This document shows, in pieces, positions 1 through 6,124 of a stretch of DNA of 7,513 nt. The notes beneath the pieces were generated by a model. It did no database searches. It saw only the letters and a list, made by a program, of their open reading frames with translations, and was not told the origin of the DNA. Numbering within the stretch: the first letter of the stretch is position 1; each line of letters opens with the position of its first letter. Made by a program: the position numbers and the translations under genes. Source of the stretch: Bacillota bacterium (lineage in GTDB: Bacteria > Bacillota > Clostridia > Oscillospirales > Oscillospiraceae); assembly GCA_023393155.1 (NCBI GenBank), contig JAEWML010000110.1:1-7513 (forward strand). Direction: 5' to 3'.

Positions 1-357
1 CTCGTCCAGAAGCTCCCGGGTGCCGGAATAGGTTTCCAGCGCGCTGCCGTAGGTGTCCCGCAAATCAGCGGTGTCCAACGTAAACAGCGCGTCCCCGGCG
101 GCCACGGCGTCGCCGGCCTTTGCCGTCACGCTTTTGACCTTGCAGGAAACCTTGCTCAAAACCGGCACGTTGCGGTTGGCGGTGACGCTGCCGGTGACGG
201 TGCTCTCGGTGGCGATGTCGCCCAGCTCCACCGTCTGGATTTCCACGGCGGTGCCCTTGACCTCCTCCCCGGAGGAATCGCCCGCCTGACCGCAGCCCGC
301 CAGCGTGCCCAGCAGCAGCGCCGCCGTCAGCAGCGCGGAAAGAAATTTTGTTTTCAT
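1..357 (-). CDS. Efflux periplasmic-adaptor (membrane-fusion) lipoprotein, N-terminal part
   Basis: The gene runs off the left edge; 119 N-terminal residues are visible. It begins with a lipoprotein signal: a Lys-containing N-terminus, a hydrophobic stretch over about residues 6-20, and a lipobox ending LAGC, with Cys22 as the predicted lipidated residue. A short Ser/Glu/Gly-rich linker follows. From about residue 38 the sequence fits the first beta strands and the lipoyl-like half-motif of HlyD/MacA/AcrA-type adaptors: a TVTGSV strand, then VKSVTAKAGDAVAAGDALFTL at about 74-94. At the cut it is entering the alpha-helical hairpin. Such adaptors link an inner-membrane pump to a TolC-like partner. 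The start is supported by AAAGGAG at 364-370, six bases upstream. The gene lies 27 bases after the TolC-family gene and is surely co-transcribed with it. The pump itself (RND or MacB-type ABC) is expected further left, and which type it is cannot be seen. The class is secure; the substrate is unknown. Confidence 0.9.
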   Translation of the reverse strand, partial: MKTKFLSALLTAALLLGTLAGCGQAGDSSGEEVKGTAVEIQTVELGDIATESTVTGSVTANRNVPVLSKVSCKVKSVTAKAGDAVAAGDALFTLDTADLRDTYGSALETYSGTRELLDE

Positions 358-384
358 AGTGCTCTCCTTTATTTCTGACCGATC

Positions 385-1743
385 TTACACAAGACCGTAC
401 TTTGTGGCGCTGACATAGGCGTGGTACGCGACGGACAGGTTCCGCTGCGCCGTATTTAAGTCGTCCTGCGCGCTGTCCAAATTGCTCTTGGCGGCAAGGT
501 ATTCCTCGTGGGACGACATCCCCAGCTCATATTTCTTCGCGGCGATGTCAAAGGTTCTCTGCTGGAAATCCACCGTCTCCTGCGCGGCGCTCACCAGCCG
601 GACATTTTCCGGCACGGCCATGCAGATGCCCTTAAATCCGGAGGCAAAGCTGTTTTGCGCCGCGATACGCGCATGTTTATTCACGGGGCTGGAATCCTCC
701 CCGAAAGCAATCTCCGCGTTGGCCACGTCCACATTTCTGGCGGAAGCCGTGCTCAGCATCTTGTCATAGTTCACGGCGTCCAACTCCGCCTGCGTGGGTA
801 TAGGCAGCGCGCCCAGCTTCACCGAGCCGCTTAGCTCCATGTCGCACATGCTCTCCAGCAGCAGCTTGTTCGTGGTCACCTGATACTTCAAAGCCTCCAT
901 CTGGCTGGCAACCTGCGCCCGCTGGTGACGGGTGCTCTCCACATCGTAGGCGGAGGCCATGCCCAGCTCCTGCTGCTTTTCAACGATGGCCACAGCCCGG
1001 TCCAACGCGTCCAGTCCCCGCTGCACGGCGGGCAGCGCGTCCTCCATCGCAATAATGCCCGCGTAAAGCTGCTCCGCGCCGCTGATGACCTTTTCAATGG
1101 CGTTGTTCAGGGTGTTTTTGGTGCTGGCCATGGTATTATCCACATTGATGACCTGGGCAAAATTCTGCGCAACCGCGCTTTGAAGCGAAAGAACATTTGC
1201 ATTCAGCGCGATGCTGAGCGCCTGATAGACCCTCGGGTCAAGACTTCCGTCCTCCATCGCGCTTTCCACCATCCCAAGGGCCGCGCTGGTGCTGGCCAGC
1301 ATTTCCCGCAGCGTTCCGCTGGCGCTCCACAGACTGTCCTGCGTCATGCCGTTTACATCCATGATCTGCGCTTTCAGGGATTGAATGGTCGGATTGTAAT
1401 TCAGCAGCGTCCCCCGCAGATTTTCAAAGCTGATGCCGCTGGCGCTGTTTTTCGGTTTCAACTGAAGATTCTGCACGCTGCTTGCCAGCAAAACATCCTT
1501 CGGCGGCAGAAGCTCCCCAGTTTCCGTCTGTCCGGGCGCGGAAGCATCCGGGCTTGCGGCATCCGTCTGCCCGGAGGAGACGGCGGGCGGCGCATCCGTC
1601 CCCGCGTCCGTCCCCGCGTCCGCTCCCGAGGAGGAAGCCGCGGCCGGCTCCGCCGGAGGCTGAACACGGTCGTCCGCCAGCACCGGCAGCGCGGCGGCCA
1701 TCGTCAACAGGGCCGCCAATAGCAGCGCGAAAGTTCGTTTCAT
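385..1743 (-). CDS. TolC-family (outer-membrane efflux type) protein
   Basis: This 452-residue exported protein has a signal peptide (residues 1-23, cleavage probably after VLA) and then a low-complexity Ala/Asp/Pro/Ser/Thr-rich linker (about 24-80). Residues 105-450 are almost wholly helical. Two TolC/OEP-type repeat signatures are visible: an ELGMASAYDVES segment at about 259-270 and a KYELGMSSHEEYLAAKSNL segment at about 404-422, each followed by long heptad-like helices. The length is close to typical TolC proteins (about 430-490). In diderms these form trimeric channels through the outer membrane. In a monoderm Firmicute the role is less clear: the protein may form an exit conduit across the wall or a structural partner of the adaptor. 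It is the first gene of the operon and precedes the adaptor gene by 27 bases. The start has AGGAG at 1750-1754, six bases upstream. A small hairpin (TGCGC-GAG-GCGCA, 1761-1773) lies in the leader just before it. The family call is firm; the transported substrate is unknown. Confidence 0.9.
   Translation of the reverse strand: MKRTFALLLAALLTMAAALPVLADDRVQPPAEPAAASSSGADAGTDAGTDAPPAVSSGQTDAASPDASAPGQTETGELLPPKDVLLASSVQNLQLKPKNSASGISFENLRGTLLNYNPTIQSLKAQIMDVNGMTQDSLWSASGTLREMLASTSAALGMVESAMEDGSLDPRVYQALSIALNANVLSLQSAVAQNFAQVINVDNTMASTKNTLNNAIEKVISGAEQLYAGIIAMEDALPAVQRGLDALDRAVAIVEKQQELGMASAYDVESTRHQRAQVASQMEALKYQVTTNKLLLESMCDMELSGSVKLGALPIPTQAELDAVNYDKMLSTASARNVDVANAEIAFGEDSSPVNKHARIAAQNSFASGFKGICMAVPENVRLVSAAQETVDFQQRTFDIAAKKYELGMSSHEEYLAAKSNLDSAQDDLNTAQRNLSVAYHAYVSATKYGLV
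1598..1621. repeat. Perfect 12-bp tandem duplication in the TolC-protein linker
   Basis: GTCCCCGCGTCC occurs twice head to tail (1598-1609 and 1610-1621, plus strand). It encodes the repeated DAGT unit in the low-complexity linker after the signal peptide. The length is a multiple of three, so copy changes keep the frame. It is likely a slippage-prone linker of variable length. Confidence 0.85.
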
Positions 1744-1794
1744 ACAGATCTCCTTTTATCTGCGCGAGGCGCAAAGTTAGTAATTGCTAAGTCC

Positions 1795-1814
1795 CCGACC
1801 GAACGGTCGGTCGG
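1795..1814. promoter_or_regulatory. TetR-like operator
   Basis: Two perfect 7-base arms, CCGACCG (1795-1801) and CGGTCGG (1804-1810), flank a 2-base centre. A second CGGTCGG copy (1808-1814) overlaps the right arm, giving an alternative inverted repeat with a 6-base centre. GACCG-NN-CGGTC-type palindromes are common TetR-family operators, and TetR repressors often control efflux genes. The site lies just downstream of the -10 of the efflux promoter, at about +2 to +22, where a bound dimer would block transcription. No TetR gene is present in the window, so the regulator is inferred; it may lie left of the edge. Confidence 0.7.
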
Positions 1815-1822
1815 AGATATTT

Positions 1823-1851
1823 ATTATAGGCGTGGGGCTCGTGTCTGTCAA
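1823..1851 (-). promoter_or_regulatory. Consensus sigma-A promoter of the efflux operon
   Basis: Read on the minus strand, a perfect TTGACA (-35, 1846-1851) is followed after exactly 17 bases by a perfect TATAAT (-10, 1823-1828). The predicted transcription start is near 1816, giving a leader of about 70 bases to the TolC-protein start codon. So strong a promoter fits a unit normally held down by the adjacent operator. Confidence 0.9.
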
Positions 1852-1942
1852 GGAAAATTTCTCCGTTTACGCACCTTCTTAACGGTTCGAATCAGAAAGT
1901 GAGAAGTGCTTTCAAATTCCGTCTGTGTGCGTGCTTTCACGC

Positions 1943-1977
1943 AAAATTACCGGGGCCCCGCATGCCGGGTCCCCGGT
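1943..1977 (-). terminator. Intrinsic terminator of the LRR-VWA-MoxR operon
   Basis: Eight bases after the ATPase stop codon lies a hairpin: outer arms ACCGGGG/CCCCGGT (1949-1955 with 1971-1977), one mismatched pair, then a 4-bp inner stem CCCG/CGGG (1957-1960 with 1966-1969) and a 5-base loop. On the minus strand it is followed by AATTTTG, a short T tract. No T tract follows on the plus strand, so it works for minus-strand transcripts. It separates this operon from the efflux promoter downstream on the same strand. The T run is short, so some read-through is possible. Confidence 0.75.
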
Positions 1978-1985
1978 GATGTTGT

Positions 1986-3497
1986 TTACTCCCCCGACCG
2001 CTCCGCCGCAATCTCACGGCGGAGCCGCGCGCGGCGGTCGTCCAGCAGCAGCTCCTTGTTGTGGCGGTAATAGGCCTCGCAGCCAAAATGCTCCACAAAC
2101 CAGGAGGTGTCGTACCCTGCGGTGATCTCCGTCACGAAGACCACCAGCTCCTGCGAGTCGCCGAAGGCTTCTTCCAGAAACCGGAACACATTGTCAAAGC
2201 GGCGGCCCGTATCCTCGGCGGCAGCCTTGCGGGCCTCCGCCTCCGCCCCAAACCATTCCCGGACCGCGTCCATGGCCAGCTCGTCTCCCACGGCTCCGTC
2301 CGCCAGACCCTGCCGGTAGCGGGCCAAGGCGTCCAGCTCCCGCTGCTCCAAGCTGCGGCGTTCCTTATCCGTCTGCCCGGCGGCGGCAGCGCGGCGCATG
2401 GCCTCCCGGCGGGCATCCTCCAGCGCCAGCAGGGCCTCCGCCGCCCCGGTGCCTGCCGCCAGCCGGGCCTTAAAGTCGGTGAGGTCGGCGTGGAGCAGCT
2501 CTGTCAGCGCATCCTGCATGCGGACGCGGTTTGCCTCCCGCCCAAGGCGGCCCAGCAGTAGCCCCAGCACCGACAACTTTTCGTCAAAGGGGGCGGAGCG
2601 CAGCTCGGAAACGGACACGGCGGCCCACTTCCCCTCCAGAATTTCATCTACCCGCCAGGTCCGCTGATACTTGGCGTAAAGCTCCAGATACCCGGCAAAA
2701 TCCCGGGCGATGCGGGGCAGCTGGATATATTGCCCCACCACCTCGGCCCCGGCCCGCAAACCCAGCGTCTCATAGGCAAAGAGCAGCTCGCTCAAATCCT
2801 CCCAGCCCCGGGCTGTGGCAAACTGCACGCCGTCTACCGTGGTCTCGATGCGGTAAAAATGCTCCCGCTTGCTGTCCAGATACGACACCACGGCCCCGTG
2901 AAGCCCCTTGCGGCGGGCGTATTCCTTCCAAACGGCGAAATCCTCGGCAATATCCATGCGCTTCACCCGGTCCAGCGTCACCACGTCGAAATCCCGGACG
3001 GAGCGGTTATACTCCGGGGGATTTCCCGCCGCCGCAATCAGCCAGCCTTCCGGCAGCTTCTGGTTGCCGAAGGTCTTGTTCTGCAAAAATTGCAGCATCA
3101 TGGGGGCCAGCGTCTCGCTGACGCAGTTAATTTCGTCCAGAAACAAAATCCCCTCCCGCAGGCCGGTCTGCTCCATCAGGTCATAGACCGAAGCAAGAAT
3201 CTCGCTCATGGTATACTCCGTGACGGAAAACTCCCGCCCGCCGTAGGTCCGCTTTTCGATAAATGGCAGTCCCACGGCGCTTTGGCGGGTGTGGTGCGTG
3301 ATGGTGTAGGAAACAAGGCCCACTCCCGTCTCGGCCGCAACCTGCTCCATAATCTGGGTCTTTCCAATGCCCGGGGGGCCCATCAGCAGCACGGGTCGCT
3401 GGCGGTTGGCGGAAATCAGGTAGTTCCCCAGCCCGTCCTTGGCAAGGTACGCCCGCAGGGTATTTGTAAGCTCCTCTTTCGCCTGTTTGATGTTCAT
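1986..3497 (-). CDS. MoxR-family AAA+ ATPase
   Basis: This is a 503-residue cytoplasmic AAA+ ATPase. The visible motifs are Walker A GPPGIGKT (40-47), Walker B ILFLDE (117-122), sensor 1 AAAGNPPEYN with the Asn at 159, a likely arginine-finger region LDRVKRMD (175-182), and a sensor-2 segment FATARGWEDL with Arg230. The insert THHTRQSAVGLPF (67-79) and EYTMSEI (94-100) match my recollection of a conserved Clostridial MoxR branch that is paired with VWA-like proteins. From about 300 to the end is a charged, helix-rich extension, Ala/Arg/Glu-rich, with no family I recognise. MoxR ATPases act with VWA proteins as chaperone-like remodellers, using ATP to mature or rearrange target complexes. The gene starts 12 bases after the VWA-like gene, and its ribosome site (AAGGAG) overlaps that gene's TAA stop, so expression is probably coupled. 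It is the last gene of the operon. The family is very secure; the client is unknown. Confidence 0.95.
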   Translation of the reverse strand: MNIKQAKEELTNTLRAYLAKDGLGNYLISANRQRPVLLMGPPGIGKTQIMEQVAAETGVGLVSYTITHHTRQSAVGLPFIEKRTYGGREFSVTEYTMSEILASVYDLMEQTGLREGILFLDEINCVSETLAPMMLQFLQNKTFGNQKLPEGWLIAAAGNPPEYNRSVRDFDVVTLDRVKRMDIAEDFAVWKEYARRKGLHGAVVSYLDSKREHFYRIETTVDGVQFATARGWEDLSELLFAYETLGLRAGAEVVGQYIQLPRIARDFAGYLELYAKYQRTWRVDEILEGKWAAVSVSELRSAPFDEKLSVLGLLLGRLGREANRVRMQDALTELLHADLTDFKARLAAGTGAAEALLALEDARREAMRRAAAAGQTDKERRSLEQRELDALARYRQGLADGAVGDELAMDAVREWFGAEAEARKAAAEDTGRRFDNVFRFLEEAFGDSQELVVFVTEITAGYDTSWFVEHFGCEAYYRHNKELLLDDRRARLRREIAAERSGE

Positions 3498-3509
3498 TCG
3501 TCCGTCTCC

Positions 3510-4904
3510 TTACAGCTCCGGCAGTTCCAGAAGGTCATCTTCGTCCCGTCCGTCCGCTTCGCCGGGTTTCTCCGTATGCGCCGGTTCTCCCGCCTGATGC
3601 GCGGCGGTTTCCAGCTCCTGCTCCGTCAGCGTCAGCCGAATGGCCCAGGGCGGCGTGTCCACCGCCAGCGCCGGGTCCTCCGGCATCACAAACGCCGCTT
3701 CATAGGGCGGGCGCTTTTCGGGATAGCGGCCCATCCCGTCGGTGAAGTAAATCAGGCCCCGCAGGCCCGCCAGCTCCCCGGCGGCGCGCAGCGCCTCCAC
3801 ATGGGAAAACACCGGGCGAAAGTCCGTGGCGCTGCCGCCGATGAGGTGAAACTCCTCCATATAGGCTTTCAAATCCTTTAAATCGTGAAGGGCCGTATCA
3901 TCCCGCACCCGGTCGTCGCACTGGATCACCCGGATGTTTACCCGTGTGTAAAAGGTTTCCGTGCTCTTGAGAATTGAATAGGTGGCGGAGAGAAACTGCC
4001 GCACCAGCTCCCCGGAGGTAGACATGGAGGTGTCGATGGCGATGACAAAGTCCTCGATGCGCCTTTCCTCCCGCGTCTCCGGCGGCTCCACTAAAGGCAG
4101 ATTGCCGTAAAGCCGCAGCCCGTAAGCATAAAAGCCGTAGTCAAAGCCGTCCGCATCCACGCCCTGCACCTCCCGGGGGACGGCAAACCGTTTGAGAAAC
4201 GCCCGGTAGTCAACGCCCGGGCGGTTTGCCACCTTCACCTGCTCGTACACCGCCTCGCCGCCCACGGCCCTGCCCGCCAGCACCGTCTCCATCCCCGTCT
4301 GCGCCCGCTCCGACGCCGCGCGCCACTTTTGGTCCTGACGCTCGTTGCGCTCCTGATCCTTTTTCCCCTGCGGGTCCCAAAGCCCGTGGTCGTCGGCAAA
4401 AAATTCCCGCTGGAGCCGCGCCCGCTCGTATTCCGGCAGGTCCCGCCGATAAAGCTCCCGGTAAATTCCCTCGGCGGTGAGCACCTTCATATGCTCCCGC
4501 AGGCTTCCGTACAGGCTGCGGCGCATGGGCGCGGGGGCAATTCCAAGGCAGGGTCTGGCCAGTCCGTCCAAAATACTCTCCACGGCGATATCGCAGCTCA
4601 AGTCCCACAGCTCCGGCTCCCGTCCCTGTTTTTTGGCAAGATGGCGCAGCAGGCAATGAAGAATTGTGTGAAGGTACGCCCGATTAATGCTCTCCGCCCC
4701 CCGCAAAAAGCGCTCGGAGAGATAGTCCGCATCGTAATACAACATTTCCCCGTCGGTGGCGATGGCCAGCGTCATCGCGTTTGCCGGAAGGAACGCAAGG
4801 CCGCTCAGCGCCGCGTCCAGATAGGGAAAATTCAGATACAGCTCACTCTGGGCCGCCCGCAGGATTTCAAGCCCGATTTCCTCCCGTGTTTTCTTTTCCG
4901 CCAT
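3510..4904 (-). CDS. VWA-like protein with metallopeptidase-like N-terminal domain (DUF2201 type)
   Basis: The protein is 464 residues with the start chosen here. The C-terminal half is a von Willebrand A-like fold with an intact-looking metal site: IAIDTSMS (Asp291, Ser293, Ser295), GGSATDFRPVF (Thr360/Asp361), and YFTDGMG (Asp389). The N-terminal half resembles the putative metallopeptidase domain found before such VWA-like domains. It has LHTILHCLLRH with His79, His83 and His88, but a Thr sits where an HExxH protease has its catalytic Glu, so peptidase activity is doubtful. The last 20 residues are strongly acidic. The ATG at 4904 is preferred because AGGAG (4912-4916) lies seven bases upstream. 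A GTG at 4919 would add five residues but would overlap that ribosome site. The upstream gene's TGA lies within the same ribosome site, indicating translational coupling. As the partner of the following MoxR ATPase it is probably the substrate- or target-binding subunit, by analogy with ViaA in RavA-ViaA. Confidence 0.93.
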   Translation of the reverse strand: MAEKKTREEIGLEILRAAQSELYLNFPYLDAALSGLAFLPANAMTLAIATDGEMLYYDADYLSERFLRGAESINRAYLHTILHCLLRHLAKKQGREPELWDLSCDIAVESILDGLARPCLGIAPAPMRRSLYGSLREHMKVLTAEGIYRELYRRDLPEYERARLQREFFADDHGLWDPQGKKDQERNERQDQKWRAASERAQTGMETVLAGRAVGGEAVYEQVKVANRPGVDYRAFLKRFAVPREVQGVDADGFDYGFYAYGLRLYGNLPLVEPPETREERRIEDFVIAIDTSMSTSGELVRQFLSATYSILKSTETFYTRVNIRVIQCDDRVRDDTALHDLKDLKAYMEEFHLIGGSATDFRPVFSHVEALRAAGELAGLRGLIYFTDGMGRYPEKRPPYEAAFVMPEDPALAVDTPPWAIRLTLTEQELETAAHQAGEPAHTEKPGEADGRDEDDLLELPEL

Positions 4905-4911
4905 GGCGCGT

Positions 4912-4916
4912 CTCCT
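4912..4916 (-). promoter_or_regulatory. Ribosome binding site that sets the VWA-gene start
   Basis: AGGAG on the minus strand lies seven bases before the ATG at 4904 and overlaps the TGA of the preceding LRR gene (4916-4918). Ribosomes ending one gene can therefore restart directly on the next. Confidence 0.8.
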
Positions 4917-5887
4917 CACAGGTCAAATGATTTATGAAGCCCTTCCGGGGCTGCTTGCCGCAGCCGCTCCAGCAGCAGCGCCAGCGGCTCCGTAAGCCCC
5001 AGCCGCCTGGCCGTCTCCGCCGCCGCGCGCAGAGCGGCCTCGTCCGCGCCGCTGTGGGGCAGAAACCACGCAAGGCCCCGGCTGTCCCGTTCTTCAAGAA
5101 GCCACGCCAGCACCGCTTCCGTCCGGCTCTTCAAATACGTCAGATAGCGCTCTCTCGCCTGCTCCGTCAGCTCCCGGGGCGCGCGCAGACGGTGCCATGC
5201 AAGGCGCAGGGCGCAGTTTGGGTCGTGCTCCTTCTCCAAAAGGCCGGGGAACAGCCGGTCGTACTCCAAAAGGGACAGCGCCCGGTCCCGGAACACATGG
5301 CGATAGGGATAGCCCGAACCGTAGAGATGAAAATCAAAGTGGTGGGCCGGGGCGTTTTCCTCCAGTACCTCCCGGTACTCCGGAAAAATCAGCCGCGCCC
5401 TCCCCCCGTCGGGATAGTCCACGCTTACATCCAGTTCCGTTGCCAGCTCACTTGCAAAATGGGCAAGGCTCTCCGCCCTGCCGTCCCGTGCCCGGATAAA
5501 AAACCGGCGCAGAGCGCCGCAGTTCATAAACACGCCGCTGCCCCAATCGTTCACCGGCTCCGCAAGGTGCAGCTCCTTCAAGGCTGAGCAGTTGTAAAAC
5601 GCGTAGTCCCCCACCCGCCGCAGCGCGGGCGGCAGGGTCACGCCCTCGATGCCCCGGAGATCGTCCCCCGGCTCTCCCCCGCCGCAGACAATGCGCAGGG
5701 GCGCACCCTCCGGCGCGGGGCGGTTGGGAGAAAAAGCATGGTGTCCCAGCGCCGTCACCGGAAGGCCCCGGACCCGCTCCGGCAGAATGACATACTTCTC
5801 GCCGGAGGCCACGGCCGTCACCTCCGCCCCATCAGGCGCGGGCTTCCACCAAAGTATCAGCGCGCTCTGTCCCGCCTCCGTCTCCAT
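4916..5887 (-). CDS. Cytoplasmic BspA-type leucine-rich-repeat protein with helical C-terminal domain
   Basis: The protein is 323 residues from the ATG at 5887. About two to three BspA/LRR_5-type repeats occupy residues 31-131, with the tell-tale ILPERVRGLPVTALGHHAFS, VTLPPALRRVGDYAFYNCSALKEL and GVFMNCGALRRF pattern. The remainder (about 140-323) has a mixed segment rich in Asp, Tyr and His, then a Leu/Ala/Arg/Glu-rich helical region (about 195-315). I do not recognise this part. There is no signal peptide, wall anchor or membrane helix, whereas many BspA-type proteins are secreted, so this one is predicted to be cytoplasmic. The ATG at 5887 has AGGGGG seven bases upstream. In-frame ATGs at 5911 and 5923 lack a well-spaced ribosome site but would add 8 or 12 residues. 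It leads the operon ahead of the VWA-like and MoxR genes and is coupled to them, suggesting a shared job such as client recognition or scaffolding. That role is inference only. Confidence 0.88.
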   Translation of the reverse strand: METEAGQSALILWWKPAPDGAEVTAVASGEKYVILPERVRGLPVTALGHHAFSPNRPAPEGAPLRIVCGGGEPGDDLRGIEGVTLPPALRRVGDYAFYNCSALKELHLAEPVNDWGSGVFMNCGALRRFFIRARDGRAESLAHFASELATELDVSVDYPDGGRARLIFPEYREVLEENAPAHHFDFHLYGSGYPYRHVFRDRALSLLEYDRLFPGLLEKEHDPNCALRLAWHRLRAPRELTEQARERYLTYLKSRTEAVLAWLLEERDSRGLAWFLPHSGADEAALRAAAETARRLGLTEPLALLLERLRQAAPEGLHKSFDL

Positions 5888-5985
5888 GCCCTCGCCCCCT
5901 TTGTATCCCATCCTGGTACCCATGCGGGTGCAAAACGCCGCTGGGATATCCTCAATTCAAACAGGCATGCACCTGCAACGCGGAC

Positions 5986-6018
5986 ATTGTACCATAGTTT
6001 TCACCGCTTTTACAGTGT
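5986..6018 (-). promoter_or_regulatory. Probable promoter of the LRR-VWA-MoxR operon (extended -10)
   Basis: On the minus strand TGGTACAAT forms an extended -10 (TACAAT at 5986-5991, with TG one base upstream). Only a weak -35 is found 17-18 bases upstream (TGTAAA or CTGTAA, 3 of 6 matches), consistent with dependence on the extended element. The predicted start of transcription is near 5979, giving a leader of about 90 bases to the ATG at 5887. The unit would have moderate rather than high expression. Confidence 0.6.
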
Positions 6019-6065
6019 TTTCCCCGGCGCGGCAAAAATCGCTTGATCATTCCGGAATTTTCTCC

Positions 6066-6093
6066 TTGACATTTTTCTTTAACTGTATATACT
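6066..6093 (+). promoter_or_regulatory. Promoter of the GntR-ABC operon
   Basis: A perfect TTGACA (6066-6071), a 16-base T-rich spacer, and TATACT (6088-6093) form a strong sigma-A promoter. The predicted transcription start is near 6100, about 25 bases before the preferred TTG start codon. The -10 lies inside the direct repeats listed as the probable operator. Confidence 0.8.
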
Positions 6094-6106
6094 GTATATT
6101 AACAGT
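6082..6106 (+). promoter_or_regulatory. Probable GntR (YtrA-type) autoregulatory operator
   Basis: ACTGTATAT occurs twice in direct tandem (6082-6090 and 6091-6099). The second copy also forms an inverted repeat ACTGT-N6-ACAGT (6091-6095 with 6102-6106). The block covers the -10 and the predicted start of transcription, so a bound repressor would block RNA polymerase. YtrA-type regulators usually repress their own operon, and the gene directly downstream encodes one. Binding itself is inferred. Confidence 0.65.
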
Positions 6107-6110
6107 ATGC

Positions 6111-6117
6111 GAGGTGA
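6111..6117 (+). promoter_or_regulatory. Ribosome binding site that sets a TTG start for the GntR gene
   Basis: GAGGTGA lies seven bases before the TTG at 6125. The in-frame ATG at 6107 lies upstream of this site, has no ribosome site of its own, and would sit only about 7 bases from the predicted 5' end of the mRNA. Confidence 0.75.
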
Positions 6118-6124
6118 TTACAGC

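Noticed and set aside
925..1722. Long plus-strand open frame opposite the TolC-family gene
   Set aside because: Its product is rich in Arg, His and Gly with no recognisable domain, and the opposite strand carries an unmistakable family with signal peptide and ribosome site. It is a GC-driven shadow.
1777..1790. Near-palindrome TTAGTAATTGCTAA in the efflux operon leader
   Set aside because: One pair is mismatched and it lies inside the transcribed leader; it could be chance, and the adjacent TetR-like site explains regulation better.
1884..1893. GGTTCGAATC, resembling the T-arm of a tRNA or a tRNA-end attachment site
   Set aside because: The flanking bases do not form the 5-bp T stem, and no acceptor, D or anticodon arms are found around it on either strand.
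1928..1943. Small hairpin TGCGTG-CTTT-CACGCA next to the operon terminator
   Set aside because: The stem is only six pairs with no T tract on either strand; it is not supported as a separate terminator.
2730..3881. Long plus-strand open frame (383 codons) opposite the MoxR and VWA genes
   Set aside because: It crosses the boundary between two clearly real minus-strand genes, has shadow-like composition and no domain signature.
5962..5975. CAGG-N6-CCTG inverted repeat near the start of the LRR operon transcript
   Set aside because: The arms are only four bases; too weak to call an operator.
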